NCBI RefSeq assembly: GCF_020616555.1
Contig: NZ_CP085173.1
Span: forward strand, 3,359,501-3,423,500
Direction of reading: 5' to 3'
Origin: Streptomyces longhuiensis
GTDB taxonomy: Bacteria > Actinomycetota > Actinomycetes > Streptomycetales > Streptomycetaceae
DNA: 64,000 bases
Positions 1-8,414 of this stretch are shown here, piece by piece (position 1 is the stretch's first letter; each line of letters begins with the position of its first letter). Below the pieces are notes generated by a model. It did no database searches. It worked only from the letters and a program-made list of their open reading frames with translations, and was not told where the DNA came from. The position numbers were made by a program, and so were the translations under genes.

Positions 1-130
1 GCGGGGGCCATCCCCCTACGCCACGCCCCCGCCTCCCTGCACACCTGCACCGCTTTCGGGATCACACCCTTGCCGTCGGGCACGGTGTGCCCGCCCTCGC
101 GAAAGAACTCCGTCCCGTACGACCCATGCC

Positions 131-2179
131 TCAGGACCGGTTGTGTTCCGCCGGCAGCCGCGCGTGGTCGGGCTCGGCCTTCGGCTGCTCGGGGACGGTC
201 CCGCCGGCGAGGTGGGCGCGCGGGCCGCTCAGCAGGTAGGTGAGTCCGAAGCCCACGCCGACGACCGTCGCGCCGCCCACGGCGTCGAGCACCCAGTGGT
301 TACCGGTCGCGATGATCGCGGAGATGGTGAACAGGGGGTGCAGCAGCGCGATCGCCTTCATCCACCACTTCGGGGCGAGGATCGCGATGACGAGCCCGCA
401 CCACAGGGACCAGCCGAAGTGCAGTGAGGGCATGGCCGCGTACTGGTTGGTGAGCGCGGTCAGTGTGCCGTAGTCCGGCTTGGAGAAGTCCTGGACTCCG
501 TGCAGCGTGTCGATGAAGCCGAGCGCGGGCATCAGCCGCGGCGGCGCCAGCGGGTAGAACCAGAAGCCGATCAGGGCGAGGACCGTGGCGAAGCCGAGCG
601 CCGAGCGGGCCCAGCGGTACTGGGCCGGCCTGCGGACGTAGAGGATGGCGAGGACGGTCAGCGGCACGATGAAGTGGAACGACTCGTAGTAGAAGTTGAA
701 GAACGACTTGAGCCACGGGACCTGCACCACCGCGTGGTTGACCCAGTGCTCGATGTCGATGTGGAGGAACTTCTCCAGAGAGTGGACCTGCGTGCCGTGC
801 GCCTCGGCGGTGGCCCGGCCCCCGGAGTTCGTACCGCCCGTCGCGGCAAGCCTGACCTGCTGGTACGCGTAGTAGCCGACGCGGATCAGCAGCATTTCGA
901 GCAGCAGGTTCGGCCGGGTCAGGACCCGGCGCCAGAACGGCAGGAGCGGGACCCGCGACCAGCGCGCCGGGACGGGCTTCGCGTACTCGGTGGGAACGGG
1001 CGCCCGGTACTCGGGAGCGGTGCGCGACAGGAACGGGACGAGCGTGGCCGCGGCGACGGCGGCGATCAGCACGACGTTGTCGCGCAGCGGATCCGCGAGC
1101 GCCGTGCCCGGCAGCAGCATCCTCGCGGGGAGCGTCATCACGAGGATGACCGCGACCGGCCACACGTACCGGTCGGACGCCTTCCTGCCGACACGGCCGA
1201 CCACGGCGAGGAGCACCCACAGGAGCTGGTGCTGCCAGGTCGTCGGCGACACGGCGACGGCGACGCAGCCGGTGAGGGCGACGGCGAGCAGGAGCTGTCC
1301 GTCCTGCGCGTAGCGCACCGCGCGTCGCAGTCCGAGCACCGCGACGGCGGAGCCCAGGACCAGGAAGAGCCCGATCTCCAGGGGGCCCGCCAGGCCGAAG
1401 CGCAGGAGCGCGCCGTGCAGCGACTGGTTGGCGAGCCCGTCGGGGCTCGAACCCAGTCCCGCTCCCGCGACGTGGTGCACCCAGTACGTCCACGAGTCGT
1501 GCGGCATCGCGGCCCACGCGAGGAGCGTGCACGCCGCGAACGTGACGCCCGAGGACACGGCGGCGCGACGGCGCCCGGTGAACCACAGGAGCGGCGCGAA
1601 GAGGAGGACGGTCGGCTGGAGCGCGGCGCCGACGCCGATGAGCAGACCCGAGCTCTTCTCGCCGCGGGCGGCGAAGCAGCCGAGCAGGACGAGAAGGACC
1701 GGGATGATGCTGGTCTGGCCGAGATGAAGGGTGTTGCGCACCGGCAGGGACAGCATCAGGAGGCTGATCGCGACAGGGGCGGCGAGCAGCGAGGTGCGCC
1801 GGGTGACGGGCTTGGGCAGGGCGCGGGCGGCGACGAGACCGAGGACGACGACGAGACCGAGCGTGCCGAAGGTCCAGGCCCAGCCGAGCGCCTGTTCGGC
1901 GCCCCGGGCGAGAGGCTTCAGCACGAGTCCCCCGAACGGGGTACCGGTGAACTGGCCGGCGTCGTAGAGGGAGCCCTTCACGTGGAGGACACCTGCGGGA
2001 CCGATCCAGGTCTCCAGATCCGTCAGCCGCTCACCGCTGGGGGTGCCCAGGACGGCCACGACCTGCCGCACCGCGAGAACCGCGGCGATCAGCCAGAGGC
2101 CCGCCCGGACCATGCCCAACCGCGGTGTCGCGGCCCCCGCCACCAAGGCTTTGCCCGGTCCATGCTCCACGTTCGCCAC
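131..2179 (-). CDS. GT87-type mannosyltransferase fused to a PAP2-family domain
   Basis: Predicted 682-residue polytopic membrane protein. The N-terminal ~400 residues resemble the GT87 family (PimE-like polyprenyl-phosphate-dependent mannosyltransferases) with many hydrophobic segments. The C-terminal ~250 residues are a PAP2-like domain: PSLHFGW near residue 583 and NHWVLD near residue 628 are the two conserved active-site motifs, of the variant found in inositol-phosphotransferase-like PAP2 proteins. I chose the GTG start at 2179 because GGGAGG lies about 9 nt upstream; the open frame extends further but its extra N-terminus looks non-coding. The likely role is envelope glycolipid or phospholipid modification at the membrane; the substrate is not visible. 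Its promoter region is shared with the divergent transporter gene. Confidence 0.85.
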   Translation of the reverse strand: MANVEHGPGKALVAGAATPRLGMVRAGLWLIAAVLAVRQVVAVLGTPSGERLTDLETWIGPAGVLHVKGSLYDAGQFTGTPFGGLVLKPLARGAEQALGWAWTFGTLGLVVVLGLVAARALPKPVTRRTSLLAAPVAISLLMLSLPVRNTLHLGQTSIIPVLLVLLGCFAARGEKSSGLLIGVGAALQPTVLLFAPLLWFTGRRRAAVSSGVTFAACTLLAWAAMPHDSWTYWVHHVAGAGLGSSPDGLANQSLHGALLRFGLAGPLEIGLFLVLGSAVAVLGLRRAVRYAQDGQLLLAVALTGCVAVAVSPTTWQHQLLWVLLAVVGRVGRKASDRYVWPVAVILVMTLPARMLLPGTALADPLRDNVVLIAAVAAATLVPFLSRTAPEYRAPVPTEYAKPVPARWSRVPLLPFWRRVLTRPNLLLEMLLIRVGYYAYQQVRLAATGGTNSGGRATAEAHGTQVHSLEKFLHIDIEHWVNHAVVQVPWLKSFFNFYYESFHFIVPLTVLAILYVRRPAQYRWARSALGFATVLALIGFWFYPLAPPRLMPALGFIDTLHGVQDFSKPDYGTLTALTNQYAAMPSLHFGWSLWCGLVIAILAPKWWMKAIALLHPLFTISAIIATGNHWVLDAVGGATVVGVGFGLTYLLSGPRAHLAGGTVPEQPKAEPDHARLPAEHNRS

Positions 2180-2548
2180 GCGCCGTCGGCCCTCCCGCCA
2201 TGCGTACTGTCCCAAGAGGCTCGCACTACCCCCGGGGTGAGACGCAGGCAACCCCTGCTTCACCTGCCTGCCCACCGGCATTTGACCGGATGACGATGAT
2301 GCGGGGTCTGCGTGGTTGCGGTCGAGGGCCGCGACATAGGTCACAGATTTGTCCGTTTGCGTCGCGCCGGGGCCGGGGCGTCGTGCCTGGCCGGACCCAC
2401 TTTTCTCACGCTGTGCAACGAAGTGCACACTACCCGCAATGATCGCGAATGCCCCTATGGTCGATTTCTGGCCGCCCCGCCGAGGGCGGCCTCGTCCGTC
2501 CCCACGCGGACATGTCCTTGTCCCCGTCGAAAGCAGGCGAGCAGACCC

Positions 2549-3964
2549 TTGTCGAGTGCTCTAACCGTCGCACCCAGGACCAACGCCCCCGCGAAGGGCG
2601 CCTCCCCCGACGTCACCGTCACCGATCCAGCGCTGGTCAAGCGCGCGGTCAAGGCGGCGGCGCTCGGCAATGCGATGGAGTGGTTCGACTTCGGTGTCTA
2701 CAGCTACATCGCCGTCACCCTCGGCAAGGTCTTCTTCCCGTCGGGCAACCCCACCGCCCAGCTCCTGTCGACGTTCGGCGCCTTCGCCGCGGCGTTCCTC
2801 GTCCGTCCGATCGGCGGCATGGTCTTCGGACCGCTCGGCGACCGCGTGGGCCGGCAGAAGGTCCTCGCCGTCACCATGATCATGATGGCGGCGGGCACGT
2901 TCGCGATCGGCCTGATCCCGTCGTACGCGACGATCGGCGTCTGGGCGCCGATCCTGCTGCTGCTGGCCCGTCTCGTGCAGGGCTTCTCGACCGGCGGTGA
3001 GTACGGCGGCGCGTCCACCTTCATCGCCGAGTACGCGCCCGACAAGAAGCGCGGCTTCTTCGGCAGCTGGCTGGAATTCGGCACCCTCGCCGGATACATC
3101 GGCGGCGCGGGCCTCGTCACCCTGATGACGGCGCTGCTCTCCTCGGACGACCTGCTCTCCTGGGGCTGGCGCATCCCGTTCCTGATCGCGGGCCCGATGG
3201 GCATCATCGGCCTCTATCTGCGGATGCGGCTCGAAGAGACCCCGGCGTTCGCGGCCGAGCTGAAGAACGCGCACGCGTCGGAGAAGGCCCGGGCCAAGGT
3301 GAAGGTGCGCGACATGATCGCCGGCCAGTGGAAGGCGCTGCTCCTGTGCGTCGGCCTGGTCCTGGTCTTCAACGTCACCGACTACATGCTGCTGTCGTAC
3401 ATGCCGAGCTACCTCACCAGTGAGCTCCACTACGACGAGACGCACGGCCTCGTCGTCGTCCTCGGCGTGATGGCGCTGATGATGATCGTCCAGCCGTTCG
3501 CGGGCGCGCTCTCCGACCGTGTCGGCCGCCGCCCGGTGATCGCCGCGGGCTGCGTCGGCTTCCTCGCGCTGTCCGTCCCGGCCCTGCTCCTCATCCGTGA
3601 CGGCTCCCTGTGGGCGATCGCCCTCGGCATGGGCGCGCTCGGCCTGCTCCTGGTCTGCTTCACCTCGGCGATGCCGTCCGCGCTGCCCGCGCTCTTCCCG
3701 ACCCGGGTGCGCTACGGCTCCTTGTCGATCGGCTTCAACATCTCCGTCTCGCTCTTCGGCGGCACGACCCCGCTGGTCGTCACCGCCCTCATCGGGGCGA
3801 CCGGGAACATGATGATGCCCGCCTACTACATGATGGCCGCGGCCGTCATCGGCGGTATCGCCGTGTGGTTCATGACCGAGTCGGCGCGCCGCCCGCTGCC
3901 GGGCTCGCTGCCCGCGGTCGAGCCCGGCGACCTGCCGCGGACCGCGACGGCAACAGCCGCGTAA
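2549..3964 (+). CDS. MHS-family MFS transporter (ProP-like)
   Basis: Predicted 471-residue, 12-segment major facilitator of the metabolite:H+ symporter (MHS) subfamily, which includes ProP (osmolyte) and KgtP (alpha-ketoglutarate). Evidence is the opening block GNAMEWFDFGVYSY, the loop 2-3 motif GPLGDRVGRQKVL, and a second GALSDRVGRRP half-motif in the central loop. The start is taken as TTG at 2549, since the upstream in-frame sequence is arginine/proline-rich and non-coding in character; the SD is weak. It stands alone, so the substrate cannot be deduced from context. The C-terminal tail after residue 450 is hydrophilic. Confidence 0.88.
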   Translation: MSSALTVAPRTNAPAKGASPDVTVTDPALVKRAVKAAALGNAMEWFDFGVYSYIAVTLGKVFFPSGNPTAQLLSTFGAFAAAFLVRPIGGMVFGPLGDRVGRQKVLAVTMIMMAAGTFAIGLIPSYATIGVWAPILLLLARLVQGFSTGGEYGGASTFIAEYAPDKKRGFFGSWLEFGTLAGYIGGAGLVTLMTALLSSDDLLSWGWRIPFLIAGPMGIIGLYLRMRLEETPAFAAELKNAHASEKARAKVKVRDMIAGQWKALLLCVGLVLVFNVTDYMLLSYMPSYLTSELHYDETHGLVVVLGVMALMMIVQPFAGALSDRVGRRPVIAAGCVGFLALSVPALLLIRDGSLWAIALGMGALGLLLVCFTSAMPSALPALFPTRVRYGSLSIGFNISVSLFGGTTPLVVTALIGATGNMMMPAYYMMAAAVIGGIAVWFMTESARRPLPGSLPAVEPGDLPRTATATAA

Positions 3965-4049
3965 CACCAGGAACCGCGCTCCCCCGCGCCTCGTCTGCCC
4001 CTTCGCCGCACACGGCACGGACACACAGGGCGCGACCTCGGGGGCCGGC

Positions 4050-5183
4050 ATGAGAACCGCACAACCACTGACCGTGAGGGCCAGGGCGCTACTGACCGCC
4101 CTGGCCCTCATGGCGTTCCAGATCGCCGCGCTCGTCTCACCGGCGTACGCGTGCGGATGCGGGGCGATGGTGCCGCCCGCGGGCACGGACCTCACCGTGT
4201 ACGACGAGACCTCCGCCGTGCGCTGGGACGGGCGCAGCGAGCAGATCGTGATGAGCCTGTCGGTGAGCGGCAACGTGCGCGACGCCGCCTGGATCATGCC
4301 CGTTCCGCACCGCGCGTCCGTCGAACTCGGCGATCCGGGCCTCTTCTCGCAGCTGAGCGACGTGACGGCGCCCGTCGAGCGGACCCGGCACCACTTCTGG
4401 CCCGGCGCCGACGACTGGCCCTTCGACGGCGGGAGCGGCGACGGCGCCTCGGCCGGCGCCCCCGCACCCGGCGGCCCGGTCGGGGTGGTGGGCCGCGAGC
4501 ACCTCGGACCGTTCGACGTCGCCCGCCTCACCGCGACCGACCCCGACGCACTCGCCGACTGGCTCGACGAGAACGGCTTCCAGCTCCCCGACCGCCTCGA
4601 CACCGCGCTGCGCCCGTACGTCGACAAGGACTGGGAGTACGTGGCGATCCGCCTCGCGCCCGCCGACGGCGACAGCGTGCTCGGCGGCGCCCTCGACCCG
4701 CTCCACCTCACCTTCGCCGGCGACCGCCTCGTCTACCCGATGCGGCTGTCGAAGCTCGCCCGCACCGAACAGCATCTGCGCCTGTACGTGCTCGCCGCCC
4801 ACCGCATGGAGCCGCGCTCCACGATCGGCGGCGACGCACCGAAGGTCACGTACGCGGGCCGGATCCCGGCGAAGTCCGGCGGTCCGCTGCCCGAATTCGC
4901 GGGCGGCGAGCGGTACTTGACCGCGCTCACCCAGGATTTCCCTCAGCCGTCGCGCATCTACGACGACCACGAGCTGCGGCGCACCGCGAGCGACGCCACG
5001 CACCGCACCGTCGTGTGGGACGACGAACTCCTCACCGCCGGGGGCGTCCCGGTCTGGCTGCTCACCGTCCCGCTGCCCCTGGCCCTGCTCCTGACGGCGG
5101 CCGCCACCCTGTGGTTCCGCCGGCGCTCCCGTCGGCCCGTGCCGCCCCCGCCGCCCGTGCACGCCCCGCCGCCGTTGGGCTGA
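4050..5183 (+). CDS. DUF2330 membrane-anchored extracellular protein
   Basis: A 377-residue protein with a Sec-type signal peptide (residues 1-35, cleavage near AYA/CGCG), the Cys-rich start CGCGAMVPP typical of DUF2330, a large extracytoplasmic domain, one transmembrane helix near residues 345-367 and a short Arg/Pro-rich cytoplasmic tail. DUF2330 proteins are widespread in actinobacteria and have no established function. It is separated from the transporter by 85 nt and from the methyltransferase by 41 nt, so co-transcription with the latter is possible. Confidence 0.88.
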   Translation: MRTAQPLTVRARALLTALALMAFQIAALVSPAYACGCGAMVPPAGTDLTVYDETSAVRWDGRSEQIVMSLSVSGNVRDAAWIMPVPHRASVELGDPGLFSQLSDVTAPVERTRHHFWPGADDWPFDGGSGDGASAGAPAPGGPVGVVGREHLGPFDVARLTATDPDALADWLDENGFQLPDRLDTALRPYVDKDWEYVAIRLAPADGDSVLGGALDPLHLTFAGDRLVYPMRLSKLARTEQHLRLYVLAAHRMEPRSTIGGDAPKVTYAGRIPAKSGGPLPEFAGGERYLTALTQDFPQPSRIYDDHELRRTASDATHRTVVWDDELLTAGGVPVWLLTVPLPLALLLTAAATLWFRRRSRRPVPPPPPVHAPPPLG

Positions 5184-5207
5184 ATCCCACCCGCGCCGCC
5201 GCCGCGT

Positions 5208-5224
5208 GAGCCCATGATGGGCTC
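5208..5224. promoter_or_regulatory. 17-bp perfect palindrome abutting a start codon
   Basis: GAGCCCATGATGGGCTC is a perfect inverted repeat (8-bp arms, 1-nt centre) ending at the base before the ATG of the O-methyltransferase gene. CATGAT in its centre sits where a -10 element for a leaderless transcript would lie. It could be an operator, a hairpin, or chance. Confidence 0.4.
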
Positions 5225-5905
5225 ATGGCTGAGCACGCATCCGAAGACCAGTGGACCGCCGTCGACGACTACCTGACCGGCCTTCTCGCCCCCGGCGACG
5301 AGGCCCTGACGGCGGCCCTCGCGGACAGCGAGGCGGCGGGCCTCCCGCACATCGCCGTCGCCCCGAACCAGGGCAAGTTCCTCCACCTGATCGCACAGAT
5401 CCAGGGCGCCCGCCGCGTCCTGGAGATCGGCACGCTCGGCGGGTACAGCACGATCTGGCTGGCCCGTGCCCTCCCCGCCGACGGCGTTCTCGTCACTCTC
5501 GAGTACGACCCCCGGCACGCCGAGGTGGCCCGCGGCAACCTCGCCCGCGCCGGCCTCGACAAGATCGCCGAGGTGCGGGTCGGCCCCGCCCTCGACTCGC
5601 TGCCCGGCGTCGCGGCCGACCACCCCGACCCCTTCGACCTCGTCTTCATCGACGCCGACAAGGCGAACAACCCGCACTACGTCGAGTGGGCGCTGCGCCT
5701 GACCCGCCCCGGCAGCGTGATCATCGTCGACAACGTGGTGCGCGGCGGCCGCGTGACGGACGACTCCGGCGCGGCCCCCGACATCCGCGGCACCCGCGCC
5801 GCGCTCCAGATGATCGCCGACCACCCGAAGCTGGACGGGACGGCGGTCCAGACGGTGGGCGTCAAGGGCTACGACGGCTTCGCACTGGCCCGCGTACTCC
5901 CGTAG
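5225..5905 (+). CDS. Class I SAM-dependent O-methyltransferase
   Basis: A 226-residue soluble enzyme of the caffeoyl-CoA/catechol O-methyltransferase-like family. The SAM-binding motif I reads VLEIGTLGGYSTIWLA (about residues 61-76), and the metal/substrate acidic motif reads LVFIDADKANN (about residue 140), followed by IIVDNVVRGG. It is the usual family length. There is no clear Shine-Dalgarno sequence; the ATG follows directly on a palindrome, suggesting a leaderless transcript. The acceptor substrate is not deducible. It converges with the FHA-domain gene downstream. Confidence 0.9.
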   Translation: MAEHASEDQWTAVDDYLTGLLAPGDEALTAALADSEAAGLPHIAVAPNQGKFLHLIAQIQGARRVLEIGTLGGYSTIWLARALPADGVLVTLEYDPRHAEVARGNLARAGLDKIAEVRVGPALDSLPGVAADHPDPFDLVFIDADKANNPHYVEWALRLTRPGSVIIVDNVVRGGRVTDDSGAAPDIRGTRAALQMIADHPKLDGTAVQTVGVKGYDGFALARVLP

Positions 5906-5935
5906 CGCCCGTCCCCCGTACGGCCTGATGGACCG

Positions 5936-6337
5936 TCATATCTCGTGGTAGAAACCCACGTTCACGCTGCGGGGCTCATTGCGGTCGAGGACCACGACCT
6001 CGCCGGAAGCGCCCGGCGCGAGAGCCGCGGCCCCTCCGTACACGAGGGGCTGCGGCTGCCCGCCGGTCAGCGTGAGACGCACGTCGGACGAGGGCTCGTC
6101 GTGCGAGCCACGCAGCCAGAACACGGACCAGGCGCCGTCCTGTCCGCACCGGAATTCGAGATGGACGCGCGAGACGAACAGCCAGTCGTCGGGCGTCGCC
6201 AGCCGGCACACGTTCCGGTCGCGCCCCACGCGCAGCACGGCTCCCGGCTCGCTCGGCGCGTCGGCCATCAGCATCCCGGCCGTCGCACCCGCGTCCGCCC
6301 CCGCGACGGAGGCCATGGTCAGCTCCAGCACCCGCAC
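5936..6337 (-). CDS. FHA-domain protein
   Basis: A 133-residue protein containing a forkhead-associated fold: the VGRDRN block near residue 38, then SRVHLEF, the conserved Ser/Arg/His of phosphothreonine-binding FHA domains. The GTG start at 6337 is supported by GAAGGAG immediately upstream (+6 spacing). There is no other domain. It may read Ser/Thr kinase signalling, but no kinase gene is adjacent. It is divergent from the DUF1992 gene with about 100 nt between starts. Confidence 0.72.
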   Translation of the reverse strand: MRVLELTMASVAGADAGATAGMLMADAPSEPGAVLRVGRDRNVCRLATPDDWLFVSRVHLEFRCGQDGAWSVFWLRGSHDEPSSDVRLTLTGGQPQPLVYGGAAALAPGASGEVVVLDRNEPRSVNVGFYHEI

Positions 6338-6438
6338 AGCTCCTTCGGTCCTTGACGGCCCCTCGGTACCGGGTCCGCCGACGCCGCATCCTAAGTTGTC
6401 CCCTGCCCGTGCGGGATGCCCTCTGGGACAATGGCCCC

Positions 6439-6852
6439 ATGACCGAACGCAAGCCACCCGACGTCAGCTTCGAGTCATGGGTCGACAAGCAGATCCGCGA
6501 CGCGGAGCGTGCCGGAGACTTCTCCCATCTCGCCGGTGCCGGCAAGCCGCTGCCGAGCACGGCCGACACGACGTACGACGAGAACTGGTGGATCAAGCAG
6601 AAGATGGCCCGCGAGGGCTTCTCCGTGCTGCCCCCGTCGCTCGCCCTGCGCAAGGAGGCCGAGGACGCGCTCGCCGAGGCGGCGCAGGCCCCTTCCGAAC
6701 GGATCGTCCGCAAAATCGTCACCGACATCAACGTCAAGATCCGCGACATGATGTTCAAGCCCCCGCCGGGCCCGCCCCTCGGCCTGAAGCCGTACGACGT
6801 CGAGGAGATCGTCCGCGACTGGCACGAGCGACGCGGGACGCAGGGGACCTGA
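6439..6852 (+). CDS. DUF1992 (DnaJ-C28-like) protein
   Basis: A 137-residue protein of the DUF1992 family (conserved domain of DnaJ homolog subfamily C member 28): the N-terminal SWVDKQIRDAERAGDFSHLAGAGKPL block is diagnostic. There is no J domain. The ATG at 6439 lacks an SD; a GACAAT hexamer ends 6 nt before it, consistent with leaderless initiation. Function is unknown. Confidence 0.87.
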   Translation: MTERKPPDVSFESWVDKQIRDAERAGDFSHLAGAGKPLPSTADTTYDENWWIKQKMAREGFSVLPPSLALRKEAEDALAEAAQAPSERIVRKIVTDINVKIRDMMFKPPPGPPLGLKPYDVEEIVRDWHERRGTQGT

Positions 6853-6889
6853 CGCCGATCTCACGCGGTGGTGAGCGAGGATGGGCGCC

Positions 6890-7204
6890 ATGAGCATCGT
6901 GAAGATCAACGTCCTGACCGTCCCGGCCGAACAGCGCGAGATCCTGGAGAAGCGCTTCGCCTCGCGCGCGGGCGCGGTGGAGAACTCGGACGGCTTCGAG
7001 TGGTTCGAGCTGCTGCGCCCGATCGAGGGCACGGACGACTACCTGGTGTACACGCGGTGGCGTGACGAGGCGTCGTTCACCGCGTGGATGGAGGGCTCCA
7101 TGAAGGAGGCCCACCAGGGCGGCGCGGACCGCCCGAAGCCTGCGGCCAGCGGGTCATCGGTATGGTCGTTCGAGGTCGTGCAGCAGGCTTCGCCCAAGTC
7201 GTAG
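6890..7204 (+). CDS. Antibiotic biosynthesis monooxygenase (ABM) domain protein
   Basis: A 104-residue single-domain ABM-fold protein: VKINVLTVPAEQREILEKRF then GFEWFELLRPIEG and WRDEASFTAWMEG. Family members are cofactor-free monooxygenases or heme-degrading-like proteins; this one has no biosynthetic cluster around it, so a general quinone or heme role is as likely as antibiotic synthesis. I chose the second ATG (6890) because the first has its GAGG touching the codon whereas the second is spaced 10 nt from it. Confidence 0.85.
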   Translation: MSIVKINVLTVPAEQREILEKRFASRAGAVENSDGFEWFELLRPIEGTDDYLVYTRWRDEASFTAWMEGSMKEAHQGGADRPKPAASGSSVWSFEVVQQASPKS

Positions 7205-7224
7205 CGCGGTGGTGGAGTGGTGGA

Positions 7225-7815
7225 CTAGGGGCGATCCGCCTCGCCGTCCCCGGTGAGCACCAACCAGCGCCGCCCGTCGATGAGTTCGCGGGCGGCGTCC
7301 AGGTGCCCGGCGTGGCAGGCGGTCTCCGTGACGACGTGCAGCAGGACGTCCCGGTGGCTGTGCAGGTGCGGCGGCCCGAAGAGGTGGTGCGGCCACCAGG
7401 CCAGGGGCGCGTCCGCGGGCGTGTCGGCGATGATCCCGTCCGCGCGGTCCGTCTCGCGGCGGTACCGCTCCAGGACGTCGGCCGCCGGCAGCTCCGGGTC
7501 GACCTGCCAGGCATCCTCAATGGCGTCGAGGCTGTCGATGACTGCCTGATCACCCGTCAGGACGGCCTGGAACCAGAAGCGTTCGACGTCCAGCGCCAGG
7601 TGCTGGACCAGCCCCAGACACGTCCAGCCGGACGGCAGCACGGGCCTCCGCAACGCCTCGGGGCCGAGCCCGTCGATGATGCCCAGGATGTGGCGGCGCT
7701 GCCCGCGCAGGGCGTCGAGCAGCGCCTTGATCTCGCCGGTCTCGGGGCTGGTTCCGGCGCCGGTCTCGGCACCGGTCTCACCAGGGGTCTCGTCGGTCAC
7801 GGATACGTCGGTCAC
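7225..7815 (-). CDS. DinB/DUF664-family putative metal-dependent protein
   Basis: A 196-residue protein with a helical-bundle DinB-like fold. Histidines expected to bind metal are in LVQHLALDVERFW (about residue 72), HLHSHRDVLLHVV and CHAGHLDAARELIDG. The first ~28 residues are a Thr/Glu/Gly-rich repeat (variants of TPGETGAETG). Some related DinB-like enzymes are mycothiol-dependent transferases, but the exact reaction is not visible. It converges with the monooxygenase gene. Confidence 0.82.
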   Translation of the reverse strand: MTDVSVTDETPGETGAETGAGTSPETGEIKALLDALRGQRRHILGIIDGLGPEALRRPVLPSGWTCLGLVQHLALDVERFWFQAVLTGDQAVIDSLDAIEDAWQVDPELPAADVLERYRRETDRADGIIADTPADAPLAWWPHHLFGPPHLHSHRDVLLHVVTETACHAGHLDAARELIDGRRWLVLTGDGEADRP

Positions 7816-7901
7816 AGGTACCGAGGATGTCCGAACCCCGGGTGCCTGTACAGGTCGAAACCACTTGCGCCAGGCGCCGTCCCTTCGCCGAGAATGCCCC
7901 C

Positions 7902-8408
7902 ATGACTTCGCCGTGGACCGTCACCCCTGAGCCGTTCGACTCCGCCGTCGCCGCGGAGCTGTGGCGCGCGTACTACACGGAGGTCAGCGACCGCTGGTAC
8001 CTGCTGCACGAGGGGCGCACCACCGACCCCGACGAGCTGGAGCGCGAGGTCGCCGCCGACACGGGTGCCTATCTCGCGGCACCGGGCGGAGTGTTGCTGG
8101 TCGCGCGGTACCGGGGCGAGCCCGCCGGGACCGCGGGCGTGCGGATGATCGACGCCTCGACCGGCGAGCTGAAGCGCGTCTTCGTGCGGCCCGAAATGCG
8201 CGGGAAGGGCGGCGGCTCCGTGCTGCTCGCGCAGGTGGAGAGCGCCGCGCGGGATCTCGGCGCCGAGCGGGTCGTCCTCGACACGCGGGGCGACCTGGTG
8301 GAGGCCCGGATGATGTACGCGCGGCACGGCTACCAGGAGACGGCCCCGCACAACGACGAGGAGTACGCCGATCACTGGTTCACCAAGAAGCTCGTGCGGG
8401 ACGCGTAG
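7902..8408 (+). CDS. GNAT-family N-acetyltransferase
   Basis: A 168-residue GNAT acetyltransferase. The acetyl-CoA loop reads VRPEMRGKGGGSVLLAQVE (about residues 95-113), followed by LGAERVVLDTRGDLVEARMMYARHGY, the usual motif B. No SD precedes the ATG; GAGAAT lies about 6 nt upstream, so translation may be leaderless. The substrate is unknown. It converges with the large exporter gene, with only 6 nt between stops. Confidence 0.9.
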   Translation: MTSPWTVTPEPFDSAVAAELWRAYYTEVSDRWYLLHEGRTTDPDELEREVAADTGAYLAAPGGVLLVARYRGEPAGTAGVRMIDASTGELKRVFVRPEMRGKGGGSVLLAQVESAARDLGAERVVLDTRGDLVEARMMYARHGYQETAPHNDEEYADHWFTKKLVRDA

Positions 8409-8414
8409 ACAGCG

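Noticed and set aside
1..126. A minus-strand frame reading SYGTEFFREGGHTVPDGKGV in the first 126 nt looks protein-like.
   Set aside because: It is only ~40 codons, has no start codon or SD, follows a complete gene, and is cut by the window edge; it could be a partial gene, but cannot be supported.
300..1586. Long Arg/Pro/Ala-rich ORFs opposite or out of frame with the GT87-PAP2 gene, and others throughout the window.
   Set aside because: High-GC genomes produce long antisense open frames. These lack SD sites, have biased Arg/Pro/Ala composition and no recognisable domains.
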